DNA from: Elysia crispata
Lineage: Eukaryota > Mollusca > Gastropoda > Plakobranchidae
Direction: 5' to 3'
NCBI GenBank assembly: GCA_033675545.1
Contig: JAWDGP010000875.1
Location: 555,001 to 619,000, forward strand
DNA length: 64,000 nucleotides
The notes beneath the pieces are model-generated. The model worked only from the letters and a program-made list of their open reading frames with translations, did not search any database and was not told the DNA's origin. The translations under genes and the position numbers were made by a program. Below are positions 50,854-63,582 of the stretch, piece by piece. Position 1 is the first letter of the stretch. Each line of letters begins with the position of its first letter.

Positions 50854-51175
50854 AAAACGTAGGGAAAACGCTTTAGTCGTTCGTTCCATTCAACAATGAG
50901 ATTGAGAGTACCAAGATTGAAGGTGTGCATAGCCAAAGCATGTTGATAAATAATGAAAAGTAGATTTGCACACATAGGTGTTTCTTTGAATGTCTTATGA
51001 AGAAGTTGCAATCACATTGTATCATGTTTACTGTGCGATAGAAAGATAAAATCATGTCATTTCCATATTGAAACGTTTGGTTACTGATTTTAAACAGTCA
51101 ACTGAAGAGTGTCAAGAGTATTGAAAAGATAGAACGCCTTTGCCCCACCTTGATCTGAATGAGCGTCACGTACTA

Positions 51176-52538
51176 CGAGGGCAGGCTGATAATTAAGTTC
51201 CGTTTAATCATAACTTTTTAATTTTTCACAGCATATACATAAACAATACGTCAAACGAAAGCTTAATATCTCAGCTACATACTTAGCACTCTATTTTTCG
51301 ATGTAGTCACCGTCGCGATCAACACACCGCCTCCAACGTTTCACTAGTTGGCTCACGCCGTCAGCGAAGAATTCAGACGGCTGTCCACGGCACCATCTGC
51401 GAACATCTGCGATAACTTCCTCATCATTGTCATAGTGATGGCCCTTCAGGTACTTCTTGTGTTGGGGAAACAAATAATAGTCAGAGCGGGCAAGATCGGG
51501 GCTGTATGCAGGGTGAGGTAGGGTCGTAAGTTCCAGCTGCCTTAAGGCGTCCTGAGTTTGGCGACTGGTGTGCGGGCGCGCATTGTCGTGTTGCAGGATT
51601 GAGTCCTTATCACGCCGAATACGTCTGAGTCGGAGTTTGAGAGCTCGGAGTGTTGAAATATATCGCTCAGAGTTCACAGTTTGCCCTTGCTCCAGAAATT
51701 CCATGTGGACCACTCCCTCCATGTCCCAGAAAACGGTGAACAAGACCTTTCTTGCAGAGGCAACAACCTTGAACTTCCTTGGACTTGGAGAAGTTTTGTG
51801 CCTATACTCCATCGATTGGGCTTTACATACTGGATCGTAGTGGTGGACCCAGGATTCGTCTCCAGTCACAATGCGTTGCAGAAATGCTTCTCCTTCTGCA
51901 TTGTAACGCTCTAAGAGTTGAGTACACATGTCCTTTCTCTGCGCTTTCATCTCTACAGTGAGCTGTCTTGGGACCCAACGGGCAGAGACTTTTCGGTAAC
52001 CCAGTACAGTTGTGGCGATATGGTGCACTCGTTCTTTCGAAATGCCTACTTCATCTGCAATTTCCTTTTGTTTGACCCTTCGATTAGCTCTAATCATGCA
52101 GTCAACTTTCTCTCGATGAGCCGTGTCCGATGCGGAAAGGGGCCTACCCGAACGCTTTCGATCACGCAGAAGGGTCTTCCCCTTTAAAAATTCTCACCCA
52201 TTTGCGAACTGCACAGTCTGAAATGCACATTTCACCATAAACTGTCTTCATTCTTGCATGAATGTTTGCAGCAGAACATCCCTCAGCTGCCAAAAACTCG
52301 ATAACAGAGCGCTGTTTGATGAGAAGGTCATTGGAAGTCGCCATTGTCTCATAAACATGGCTACCACATCATGTGTTGCGCGTCACTGCATTATGAGCAC
52401 GAATGACGTCACACAAACTTGTTGTTATAGTTAAGTCTAGAAAAATGGTTCGAGAGTATATGTATGAAATTTTAGGTCGATGTGACGAAAATTGACCTAG
52501 TTATTAGCAAACGGAACTTAATTATCAGCCTGCCCTCG
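51176..52538 (-). mobile_element. Mariner transposon, 1363 bp, nearly intact
   Basis: Perfect 30-bp terminal inverted repeats (51176-51205 and 52509-52538) begin CGAGGGCAGGCTGATAATTA and are flanked by TA target duplications (51174-51175, 52539-52540). The transposase is read on the minus strand. Its catalytic motifs are complete, with 34 residues between the second and third aspartates (DD34D), so it is a mariner rather than a Tc1. One frameshift is the only obvious defect. Length, perfect ends and the single defect mark it as recent. Confidence 0.95.
51291..52344 (-). pseudogene. Mariner transposase (DD34D), one frameshift
   Basis: Starts at ATG 52344 (MATSNDLLIKQRS) with a paired-like helix-turn-helix region through AVRKWVRIFKGED, then loses frame near 52165-52195. 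The reading frame continues with RKRSGRPLSASDTAHREK, containing the GRPR-like AT-hook, a second HTH (EIADEVGISKERVHHI) and WVPRQLT. The catalytic motifs VTGDESWVHHYDP, HDNARPHTS and YSPDLARSDYYLF follow. It ends in DGDYIEK and a stop at 51291. About 350 residues overall, the usual mariner length. It catalyses cut-and-paste transposition in intact copies; this copy would need a full-length source in trans. Confidence 0.93.
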
Positions 52539-53300
52539 TACTTAGTGCGTGACAATCTGGAGGTTAAGAGATGATAAAGCTTGAAACAGAATATTCTTAA
52601 TTTATCACCGACCAGGAGAAATATCACCTTTTTCTCGTTACGAGATGCTTCCTCAGCTTCTGTGGTTTCAGCTTCACTTCTTTCGTTGGATTGTCCGGTC
52701 CTTTCTGTCGATAGTTTTTCCATGATTTGAAAGGTAGTGAGCAGAGGTTGAGAAAGAATTAAGATTATGATTAAAAGAGTTTTTTTTGTTTTTTGTTTTT
52801 TTTTTAATTCAGATGAAAATTTTAAAAACTTATCCTAAGACAGCTCTGGAGTTTTGAATAAGACAAAATATAATGATACCCACGCGGTTTTCAACCAATT
52901 GTAACATTTCATTAAAAATTAAAGAAACAGTTTTAGCATTACATTAATTATTGAAGAAACAATTCAAACATTGCGTCAATTATTGAAGAACCACATCTTT
53001 GCTACTGTCCTTTTACTGTTTGGGGTCTATAACGAATATTGAATAAAGATTCCTAAATAATAAATATAGCTGTGAAAATTGCTCAGTGTTCTCATGATCT
53101 GAAAATTTCATTTTTTTTTCAGTTTGACTATGAATCTACTAATTAAACCTGATGTGTATCTACCGATCTGCCAATAAAACTTATAGACGATCTATCTATA
53201 AAACAGTGTATTTCATGCGTTATGACTGAAACGACTGTCAAAATGCTATGATAGTTTACATGAATACATTACTTTTTTATTTCTATATTCGTTTACCCCT

Positions 53301-53375
<75 letters not shown>

Positions 53376-54359
53376 TCTTACTTTTTCCTGACCACAGGGA
53401 TTTATGTCATGAAACTTAGTACTAAACTGTAAAAACAAGTTTAACCTCTAGGCTGAAGAATTTCTGGTAAGATTAAAAATTTTATTTAATGGAGATTTGC
53501 TAAACAGCCTCTATTGAGATAATATTTCTCTGTATTTGATCTAGGTCTAGATTTATGTCATTACACTTAAAAGTGTCTTGAAAAAATTGTGTCATTTTTA
53601 GATCTAGATTGAATTTTAGTTTAAATGGCAATAAAATCTTAAGTAGGTAAAAAATGCAGGCAAAATTCAGTTTTCATTTGCCCGATTTTAGTTACAAAGA
53701 AGTGTATAAATTTATAATTTTTAAATTAGGCCTATCTATCCTTATAGTCTTTGATATATGAGTGCAAGGAACTCTTTGTGATAAGACGAAACATTGCCAT
53801 GAAAAGTTTCAAGATATCAACCCAAGCATTGGTTCAATTGTAAGACAGTACCGTAACGAAGGCAATTACACAAAAAGCCAGATTTTATTCTCAATATTTT
53901 ATGGATGAAGGATAAGTAATTTTCAATGATGCACGTAAGTAAATAAAGTATGCACAATGAGATAATAAATAAGAGAGGAGAATAAAATGCAGAAGCGAAA
54001 ATTGCAATGCAGTCTGAGAATGCAGAGTAAATGCGAAATTTAGACTTTATCTTTCAGTGTTTAATGAATGAAAATGTGTTAGAGAGAAGAGAAAACGGAG
54101 AGAGAACGACAGACAGAAAAAGAGATACAGACGGACAACTGAGGCAAGTGGGCAGAAGCAGAGAAAATAGGGGGCGATAAACTCAGTGACTCAATCAGGG
54201 CCACCGGAAGTCAGGAGGTCACTGCGGTGGTCGGAAGCAGCAAATGTCAACACAAAGATTGGCCCAGGTCGCGGCTTGAGGCTAGGAAAAAAATCCCCTT
54301 CCACGGCATCCAAGATACAATCAATATGATAACGGGATTACGCATCTGCGAGCACTTAC
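52539..54359. other. Non-coding stretch right of the mariner
   Basis: Contains a (CT)n-(AT)n microsatellite at about 53310-53372. A Glu/Ser-rich minus-strand frame (52624-52723) was considered and rejected as an exon. Nothing else recognised. Confidence 0.5.
53310..53372. repeat. (CT)n-(AT)n compound microsatellite
   Basis: About 11 CT units run directly into about 20 AT units, preceded by a run of C. Confidence 0.95.
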
Positions 54360-54546
54360 TGACTGTGGTCTTCATAGAAGACATGGAAGGTCTCGTATCG
54401 CTTCCTCTCGTCGTGGCAGACTGTAATCGCCCAAGAAAAACAATTCTGCCCTGTTTCCTCTTGAATCGCTCCAAATGGGCCGTGGAACTCAGAATAACAT
54501 TTGCTGTCTTTCAGCCTGAAACCGCTATTTTCTTTGCGATCTCGCA
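54360..54546 (-). CDS. Candidate internal exon with CUB-like sequence
   Basis: 187 nt on the minus strand between an acceptor ataaaattctttag| and a consensus donor CAGTCA|gtaagt. The open frame reads KCYSEFHGPFGAIQEETGQ then NCFSWAITV and ETFHVFYEDHS. The pattern C-x(n)-G-x-I-x(n)-C-x-W-x-I-x-V followed by alternating hydrophobics resembles the first half of a CUB domain, an extracellular binding module abundant in molluscs. The SPNYP signature is missing and I found no neighbouring exon that completes it. It may be a real exon of an unrecognised minus-strand gene or a chance frame. Confidence 0.35.
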
Positions 54547-55104
54547 CTAAAGAATTTTATCAACCGTTTCAGGATCGTTGATGTGATACGTTAAATGTAA
54601 ATGCTTAATAGCTCAGATTTCTAAATGCTACTCATATTTTTTCTTTTTTCAACTTAGTTTTAATTTCCAATGATATTCCACAAGCCTAATAAGCCCTCAA
54701 CTTTTTTTTCCGCCGGCCGTATTCAACGTTCTCAAATCTTAGATCCCATTCAAATCTCCAAGAATGAAAATGTAAGTTTAACTACAGAAAATATTTGGGA
54801 TCTTGTGGAAAATGCTTTCATTAATATTTAGATTTTCGGCTTTCTTAAGAGGACAAACTGGGCTAATGAACAAACCATTTCAACGTGAAAATTAAGAGGT
54901 AAAAACGCAGCACTGATTTCAAATTTCTAAAAGGAGAATATGCATGACATCAGAAAAAAGGAGCCCTTTGTTTTACAGGATAGAGAAAGAAAGAAAAGAA
55001 GGGATAGAGAGAAGGAGATGAAGAATATGAGGGAGACTAAAAGACTAATATAGAGGGAGATAGTAAGAGAGTAACAAGCAGACAGAAAGATAAAAACAAA
55101 TACA

Positions 55105-55121
55105 GATGAGATAGAGAGAGA

Positions 55122-55174
<53 letters not shown>

Positions 55175-55220
55175 ATAGATAGAGAGATGGAAATAGAAAG
55201 AGAGAGAGAGAGAAAGAGAG
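55105..55220. repeat. GA-rich microsatellite
   Basis: Interrupted GA repeats within a longer purine-rich region (about 54965-55320). Open frames through it are artefacts. Confidence 0.93.
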
Positions 55221-58200
55221 TATGACAGGGAGAGAAGGAGATACAAAAAGACAGAGATAGACAGGCAGACATATAGAAACAGAAGGAGTGTGAAAATGAA
55301 GTGAGTTAGGGAAAGGGTCAAATATGTATAAAGATAAAATGATTAATGATTTTTGTTTATATTGTATAACATTTTTGAAATACATTAGGAAGAAAAGAGG
55401 AGGCAAAAATTTTGAAAAAAGCTTATTTTCTTCCCTGCAGCATACATTTGAAAAGATTGAAATGTGAGGGCAATGCTCACAGGTGGTAAGCAAAAAATAT
55501 AGTTTTTAGAATATATAAAATTCTCTGATTCTTGATGCTCTTGCCATTAATAAAGCATTGGTTAATGGAGAGCTTACAAATTTGATGGAAGTAAAACAAA
55601 AATAAAGAGCAACTAATGTAAAGAATTGATTTGGTTGCGTTAGGTATACCATGATAGAATATACTATGGTAGCTCAGAAATAGACGGGAAGTTGAAGTGT
55701 AACTTACATCATTTCAAAACTTACTAAAATATTGGAAAGGACAATTAAAATGAATATTACAAGCCCTCAGAAGACCTATCTTAGCAAGAGAGACAAAAGT
55801 GTAATAACCAAAATGGTCCACCCATTCTATGGACATTTAGTACCTCTATGTACACCACGCCCATTTCATGGAAACTTCCGTTTCATTGGCCAAAGGCCAC
55901 CAGTCTATCCGCTGCTCGCGCAGTAATATCTTTACGTCCGGCATAGTGCGTAGCTGAGCGGGCCCTTTATTTCTCGATGAGTGCGTTCAGCTTGCGCGGT
56001 GGAATGTCGTTAGTTTCTATCGATTGCAGCAGGCTACAACTTACAGCGGATAAAGTATAGACTTGATGTTAAAACTTTCATCTTGCTCCGATGTTACATT
56101 GCTTGGAAGTGGACAATATTTTTATGCTAGATACCTTTGAAATCAATTTTATTTGATTGGTATTTTCAATATAAAGAGACACAAATAATCTCACAATATT
56201 CTAAACCAGGTTTTTTACTTTTGTGTGTGCTTCTATGTGCTTTTCTCTTTTTCCTTTTTTCTTTTGTGTATCAAAGTCAGAAGATGCCACTAGGGGAAGT
56301 AACGAATAAATGCGCAGGATATTTGAGAGTAGATTAACGAACCTACGAAAAGTCTTTTTGGCTTTTTAAAATTATTAACGTGGAAAACTCTAATTTGAAA
56401 ATAAATAAATCGAAAGTTTTAAAAGCTAATTATGCTGTTATGAAGAGCATGCTTAAACACTTTCTAGGATTATTTTTCTGCCTTTTTATGAAGCAAGTGA
56501 AATTGTACCTTCATGACATGTTCTCTTGCACTTAACATAAAAATTATGTAGTTTCATTTCTGGAGACAAACTAAGGCTGTCTTATGACAATAAAAGACAT
56601 GGTATCTGGGTACACCTGAGGCGTCCGAGCATGTCTTTTTCGATTTCACGTTTAAAGTTTATAAAAACAAAGACATAGAGTTAAGAAATAGTTCCTTCAA
56701 ATGGATAGCATTTTGAACATCATGCTGCGCCCAAGCGGTATGCGTTATTGTTTTTTCATCAATATATTTACAAGTTCAGAAATATTGATCATATGGTGCG
56801 CTCTGAGCTGATTTCGCTGAGTTTATACTTTATGAACTTTGAGCCTCATCTCTAGAGAGACATTTTTATTTTTTTATATTTTTCTTAAATTTTTATTTTG
56901 TTACAATATTATTTCTAGTAATGCAAAGAATAATCGTCAAAGCAATGCATAAAACAAAATGTTGAATGATGTCAATAGGTACATGCGCTCCTCGAGCATC
57001 TTTTGAAAGGTAACAGTGACTCGCTATTATTTATGACAATTTTCCGCGCACGTATGGTTTTTTGTGAGAAAAGGGTGTAGATTCTGTGAGAAAGTGGATT
57101 ATAAAAGTTAAACTCAAACACCACTTAAAACCTAAACCACTATGAACTCTTTTTAATGACAAAATAACAACAACTGCTATGTTAATCTTTCTGCATTCTC
57201 TGACTTATCTCAATAAAACTTTGAAGAGTTTGTTTTAATTATTTGATTCAAAAGTAAAGACAAAGTGAAAAAAAACCAAAAACATTCAGTCATTAGGAGG
57301 ATATAATGGATTTTCGGTAAAAAAATAAATGTGATTCAGGTGAGTTATTTATGATATTGTATAAGAAAATATATGTTATCCTCTTTGCTAAATTTTCATA
57401 TAACCAAAATGTACCCGACATTTTTTTTAATCACATACTGATGCTGTATAAGATGTTACCACTATTTTCAAATGTGCTACATTCTAAATTTTAGAAGAAT
57501 AATCGAAATCAATTCCAATTGAATAGCAATCACGTGAAGACTTATTTCTTCATTTCTAATATTAAAAAAAGCACTAAAAAGAGCAACGTAGGCCTATATC
57601 TTCAAAACAAGTTTTGCTCTACAATAAATTTAGTAGCAAGGTCGTACAGGTGCTATACGTCTCATAAAAATGATCCTGGAGAAGCATTAAATGTAATCAG
57701 CTTTCAATAAGTTGAGTTTTATAGAATAAGGGATAAAACGTCAAAAGAAAATTACTACTATAGACTTGGAAGAAGAAATTAACCTACTCCACCTGTGTGT
57801 CAGTAATTATATTCTAATTGATATAGTATATGAGGGTCTAAAAGTATGATTATATTTTACTTTACTAACCAAATTGCAGGAAACATTCAGAAATTAAATA
57901 TCAACTGCGATGTTACTGTTTGGATTTTGTTGTGAAAAAAAAAAAAAAGATTTTTGCCTCTGGCCATCAGTGGACTGTAGGAATTCTTTTTTTTTAACGG
58001 CAATATCTTGATGTCACATCCCTCGGTGAGATGTAAATTGGCTAAAATGATTTCTGCATATTTATTTTTGAAATGTGTAAATTTACTTTAAAACAAAAAG
58101 CAAGCTTTGGACATTCTCTTTAATGTTAAAAACGAAGCAACTGTTGAAGAATAAATTATTATTTTAAACTTAAATCTCAAAAACATAATTATATCTACGT

Positions 58201-58302
58201 ATATAAGTTTTGCAGCTTACATTGTGTTATTTTATATTGTCTTTTTTTTAATTGTTTTTAGTCGATTACAGAGGCAACGTTCCTCTCTTTCTCACTATAT
58301 GT

Positions 58303-58327
58303 TTATATATAATATATATATAATATG

Positions 58328-58371
<44 letters not shown>
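58303..58371. repeat. AT-rich / (AT)n microsatellite
   Basis: Imperfect ATAT tract becoming a pure (AT)n of about 20 units. Confidence 0.95.
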
Positions 58372-58373
<2 letters not shown>

Positions 58374-60864
58374 CTCTCTCTCCTTTTCCCCCCATCTTCC
58401 TGCCTTGTTTTTCTTTTTAAATTATCTTTCTTTTTATTTATCTTACTATCTTTACTATTTTGATATTTTTCAGGATTCTTTATTCAGTTATTTTGTTATT
58501 TATAGTGTCTGTTTTGTTATCATATTGTTATTTTTTTAACGGTCTGCATGTGAAATTTGGAGTGGTGCTCTCTCTGGTCTTGTATTCATGGCCAATGAAG
58601 ACGTAAAGTCGCAAGCTTATTTCTTTTGTTATTTTTAAAACTACTCTATGGTTCTTTTATGTTATTTTTTCATTCAGACGCGATGTAAATGGTGAAACAA
58701 GGAAAAACCTAGCAGTAGCACTTCCGAATTCGCAATTCATATGAACATGAAAAAACAACCTCGGTATGTGATAGTTTTTCATAAAGAAAGCATTTTGCCA
58801 AGGTATGCCATTGTTGTAGAGATCAACCTTGATAAGTTTAAAATTCAAGAATATCCCTGGTTGGAGATAAGAACCAGAATATAGATCTATATCTAATCCT
58901 GATTCCAGAGATTGAATCCAGAAAAAAGAGCCATTCTCTGATGCTCACTTTACAGGTTTCATGCCGTGGTAGACAGAAAGAAAAATGTGGTCTACTGTAA
59001 GTTTTGTTGTGGAACCTTTTTATTTTCAATATCATGGCCAGGGTCAAATTCATGTAAGTTTTGATAGACGCTGGATACATAGGCTTACTATGGATACTAC
59101 TTCTATTAAAACAAACAATACATGTTGAGATGGTATAGACGCTTATTCTGCGCCACATTGGATCCCTAAATAGCAAGATGGAGAGGATGCGGACTCCAGG
59201 GTTATTTATAAATAAATCTATGGATCGGAATGTCCAGTAGGCCTATACACCACGCTCAACTGCGACATTTTATTATCATTATCATAAAAGCTACGAAATA
59301 GACTTAAATAGACAGCTAAGACAGTGCGCCCCGGGCACCTTTTGCTTGTAACTGCACAGCATTTTAATGAGCGTTTAGATGGATCAGATGGATCTTGAAA
59401 CTGAACTAGATGTTTTCCAGTTCTTAAAGTATATTATTACGGAAATTATGACATCGATTGTTTCATGGCCACTATTTATTAAAATACTATAACTATATTC
59501 TATTCAAATGCAATGTAAAGGGTGGGAAACTTAGATTTTCTTAAGCTGTTCATCAACTTACAAATTCCTGCTAACATACTCATGTGAATCTGAAGGCTCG
59601 ATTTGTTGATACCATTTGTTTGGGTCAGTGAGAGCCTCAGAATGCAGCCAAGGGTGGCGGACACATAGAATTAATTTTATAGACCTTTAACTAAAGTCAA
59701 CAAATATGAAGCCCTCATCGGTTTGCATATAGTTCTCGATTAAGGGCTGGCATTGTGTTCTTGATAGTGGTAACAAATATTAATTCTTTCCAAAAATTTT
59801 CTGGACTATGCGTACCAATGATCGAGTGTTAAAACGACCGTTTGCAACCTGTATGAACTCTACATCAAGTGTAGTAGCTATAATTAAATTAGCTAATTCC
59901 TGTTTAACTTTCACATGTTTAGCGGGCTTAGTACTACGAATACATGAAACAAAATCAAATTAAGTCAAACCTCGTGTCCCTTGTAAGTACACAATAAAGT
60001 GGAAGCTCACTGGCGAGCACGTTATGTTATTTGACTAACAACTTAGGTCCCCTTGGTGAGACCTGGAATCAGCTCTTATGAGCAAATGTTAACAGAGCCA
60101 TCTGCTCTTGTCCCCAATGACTAATCAGGTCTAGAGATATTGTAAAACGCTGATAGGATTTTCATCGCCTTTTTCTTTCCGCAATGTTTTTCTTTCGATT
60201 ATCTATTTCATGATGTGGTTTACGGCAACGCAATTTGTCACCATACATGCATCTTTTGTTTCTTCAAGAATCGGACAATATAGACATAACATTGTACAAA
60301 TTTAAATTTATTACTGTGTAGTTACTGAAAACATAAATGGCTACCGAGGTTGGAGTTACTAAAAATATGACATAATTTCAATAGACAATAGGCAAGTTGC
60401 ACCTGTTCCCTCTTTTCTAGGAGACTGATTCACCGAATAAAATTCTTATGACATGAAACGTCATAGACAAGAATTTGAAAGTAAAATTTAGATTATTAAT
60501 TGAAACGAGTCAGAATAAAGAATATAGCCAAAACGCACAGTATTAAATATTTTTACAAATCAAAGTCATTTATCAATAATATATTTAAAAAATTAACTAA
60601 AACATTTATTCCTGTATTTGGTGCAGATTTCTCCTCTTTTTCGCTGAAGTATTGACTGTTTAGACAAAGAGATAAATACTCTTTTTTAATTTTCTAATAT
60701 GAGAAGAGTGGTTATGAGACATCTCACGACTAAAGTCATAACAAGCTGTTAAAGATATGACAAAAACTCAAGAAGGACAAATTCACGCCACGTGCATTGA
60801 AACTTATTGCAACCATTCAATACTCATAGCCAAGATAAGAAACAGGTTTCCAAGTCGCATAAGT

Positions 60865-60900
60865 TATAAAAGTTAGTATTCAGAGAGATGAGCCTATACA
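60865..60900 (+). promoter_or_regulatory. TATA-box promoter of the signal-peptide gene
   Basis: TATAAAAG at 60865-60872 is followed about 25-30 bases later by attCAGAGAG, a plausible initiator near 60891. This is about 285 bases before the ATG at 61176, leaving a normal 5' UTR. Inference from motif and spacing. Confidence 0.4.
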
Positions 60901-61175
60901 TTTCCAAGACACAGGACTTATAAGTCAGGAAAGACTTGCCAGCAACTCACAACACGTATAGGAAGGACCCACCGGCAACAGACTAACCACCAAGTTCTTC
61001 TTACGCGTACAAAGGACATTTTCGGGATAGATCTAGCGCCACCAACAACTTCTCAAGACTCATAAAGCGGACAAAGTCAGGTTTATCTGTCGAGTCCCTC
61101 AAACGGTGAAGCTTTTCGTCAATCTTCATGTCCCTCTAAAGACTCCACTAGACTCCAAGAAAGAAAGACATCATA

Positions 61176-61221
61176 ATGGAAGTTTTCCTTCTTTTAGCAG
61201 CAATACTGCACGTAAGCGGAG
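61176..61221 (+). CDS. First exon of a secreted-protein gene (signal peptide)
   Basis: ATG at 61176 begins MEVFLLLAAILHVSG, a short hydrophobic leader, and the exon ends GGAG|gtatgt in phase 1. That is the usual phase for signal-peptide first exons that join extracellular domains. The upstream region has a TATA box and no in-frame earlier ATG in the leader. An alternative donor CAC|gtaagc lies nine bases earlier. The rest of the gene must lie to the right; no second exon was recognised before the window ends. Confidence 0.5.
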
Positions 61222-62550
61222 GTATGTATCTCATTATTCTCTTATATTCACCGGTTGTTTTTTATCCTGCACAAAAGCGTTTGCTAAAATCCATGTTCTA
61301 TTTAAAATGATTTTCGAGATTTTATTCGTATGGAAAATTAAAAAATAGATCCAAAAATACATCGTCAAAAACATGTTTTTGTAAAGAAATATACGCGATT
61401 ATTTGGGCTAGTTTTTGACTTAGCAAAATTGCAGTTTGATTGCCGCCATATTTGTTTGTGGTATTGTCATTTATTTAACTTTTGGCAAAATTCTCTCATT
61501 TAATCTCCTAGATCTCTGAATATTATTCTGACTGGCCCTTTCTTTATTAATACTTCACACCGACATATTTAAACTTTTTAAAAAAAGCTATTTTGAGCAA
61601 AATATTTCACAGAAATAATAATGTTTCCTCTACCTCTCTGAGAAGGAATTACATTTGCCACTGTGTTTGCGATGCATTTTTGCTTTGATGATGTCATTGT
61701 GTTTGCGATGCGCTGCTTCATAGCTATCGCTGCTATGTTTGTTAAGCATTATATTGCAGGTTGCGCTATTTGTACTTGTTGTCTATAAACTTGATGAATG
61801 TAGCGTTATAGGTTGGTTTTAACAATAGTTTGAGACCGTTTGCAAGATATTTTTTATTTTAAAAAATTGCAACTGTGTTTTTTTTGTTTTTGTTTTTGTT
61901 TTTTTACTCATATTAAACAATGAATTATATTTTTATTAAAACGTCTATATGGTCCTAATGTTGGTGTACTTTGAAAATGACCATATTTTAGCACTTACTC
62001 TAGCTTATAATCAAAAATGTTTTTGGCCTGTTACGGGGTCCTTCAGCATTTAAAGGAATATCCTCATCAGCGCTGTCTCCTCTGAACGCTCTTTTTGTTT
62101 GATTTTGATAATCTTACTTGAGCATTTTAATACCTCATTCCATACTGTTTACATTAGCCACCACAGAGACATACATTTTAAGAAATTTCGATCACATTTG
62201 GCCAAAGATGCAAACCAGCCTTGAAGGTGCAAGTTAAGGTTTTAGGGTGTCAATCAAGACACGTTTGTTTGTACAAGAAAAGCTTTTCCCTTCGACCGCT
62301 TCAGGTTTTAACTTCTTAAAGTTAGGAAAAATTTTTTTATGTGTGTTTTTTCTTGTGCGTTTGCATGATTTGTTTAAATTGCCCTTCTGCTTTTAAGGCC
62401 GTGAAAACTATCATTTTCAGGAAAAGACCGAGCGAATTACAATAGGGAAAGAAAGAAGCAGCGAGAAAGAGTCTTTAGAGTGAAGAAAAAAAAAGAGATC
62501 GCTTACTTGTGAAAATATGAATAAAATTAGGAGCCGCAAAGGAAATAAAA
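61222..62550. other. Probable first intron of the signal-peptide gene
   Basis: AT-rich sequence with no recognised exon. T-rich patch near 61870-61905. Confidence 0.4.
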
Positions 62551-62558
62551 GACAATAA

Positions 62559-62561
<3 letters not shown>

Positions 62562-62607
<46 letters not shown>
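62562..62607. repeat. (GA)n microsatellite
   Basis: About 23 GA units. Confidence 0.95.
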
Positions 62608-62613
<6 letters not shown>

Positions 62614-62705
62614 GGGAAATGAATAGATAGAGTGAAAGAGAAAAAGAGGCAGAGAACTAGATTAAAGGATGTACACAAGCATGTATATATAATACAATAC
62701 ACTAA

Positions 62706-62733
62706 ATATATATATATATATATATATATATAG
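62706..62733. repeat. (AT)n microsatellite
   Basis: About 14 AT units between two GA-rich tracts. Confidence 0.93.
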
Positions 62734-62741
62734 TGTTTATA

Positions 62742-62903
62742 TAGTAAGAGAGAGAGAGGCAGAGAGACAGAGAGACAGAGAGACAGAGACAGAGACAGAG
62801 GCAGAGAGAGGGAGAGAGATAGATAGAGAGAAAGATTAGAAGACAGACAGATAAAAGGCAGCGAAAGAGAAACAGTCAAAGAGAGAGAGACAGAGACAGA
62901 GAC

Positions 62904-62981
<78 letters not shown>
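62742..62981. repeat. GA/GACAGA-rich compound microsatellite
   Basis: Interrupted GACAGA repeats followed by a pure (GA)n of about 35 units (about 62908-62981). The serine/leucine open frame on the minus strand is an artefact. Confidence 0.95.
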
Positions 62982-62986
<5 letters not shown>

Positions 62987-63582
62987 TGTGCAGAGATTTC
63001 ATCCAAAGATAGATAGAAGAAACGAGATCAAGTAATGAGGAATGCAGTTTGAGTAAAAAAAAAAGTTACAAAAAGAGAGAATAGAACGAGATGAAGTATA
63101 GAGAGATAGAAAGAAAGAGGGAGATAGATGGATAATGAGAAATAGAGAGAGAGAGTGACAAGTAGACAGACAGAACGGCAGATATATAGAGAGCAAAGCA
63201 GCTTGCAGCTCCATCCGCTCTTGAAACGTTCGGCTCCGATCTAAAAGTGATGCACTCTTATAACGTATGTGTTGTGTATTGTCTAAAATAATTTTTATAA
63301 ACATCTTGAACAAAAAGTAAATCAACATAAAAATAGTCATAAATGATTGTGGGAAAACCACAAATTTTCTTTTCTTGCGACTTATCCCGGTTTTAAATAT
63401 TTTCCAAGAAAGAAACAAGTAGCCACGATTCTTATTGATATCGCAGGGCAATTTCTTATCAATGAAGAGATAAGCAAAAATAATTGTTGGTAATCACTTT
63501 ATTGTACTGTTATTATCGTACCTTTCAACAATTTATAAGTCATACCGACTGTAAAGTTTGCAGTATCACTACTGCTTTTAAT

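Larger units (their letters stand above)
54547..60864. other. Long gene-poor region
   Basis: Contains GA-rich sequence at about 55105-55220, an (AT)n tract at about 58303-58371 and a GC-richer patch at 55850-56010 that may be a promoter. No exon was recognised; the larger open frames (54927-55493 -, 58838-59176 -) are low-complexity or featureless. Confidence 0.5.

Noticed and set aside
52624-52723. Minus-strand exon encoding MEKLSTERTGQSNERSE...
   Set aside because: Low-complexity Glu/Ser sequence, weak donor (gtgata) and no acceptor AG immediately upstream; no neighbour exon.
54927-55493. 188-residue minus-strand open frame rich in Ser/Leu/Phe
   Set aside because: Mostly the complement of GA-rich sequence; no signal peptide or domain structure that survives removal of the repeat.
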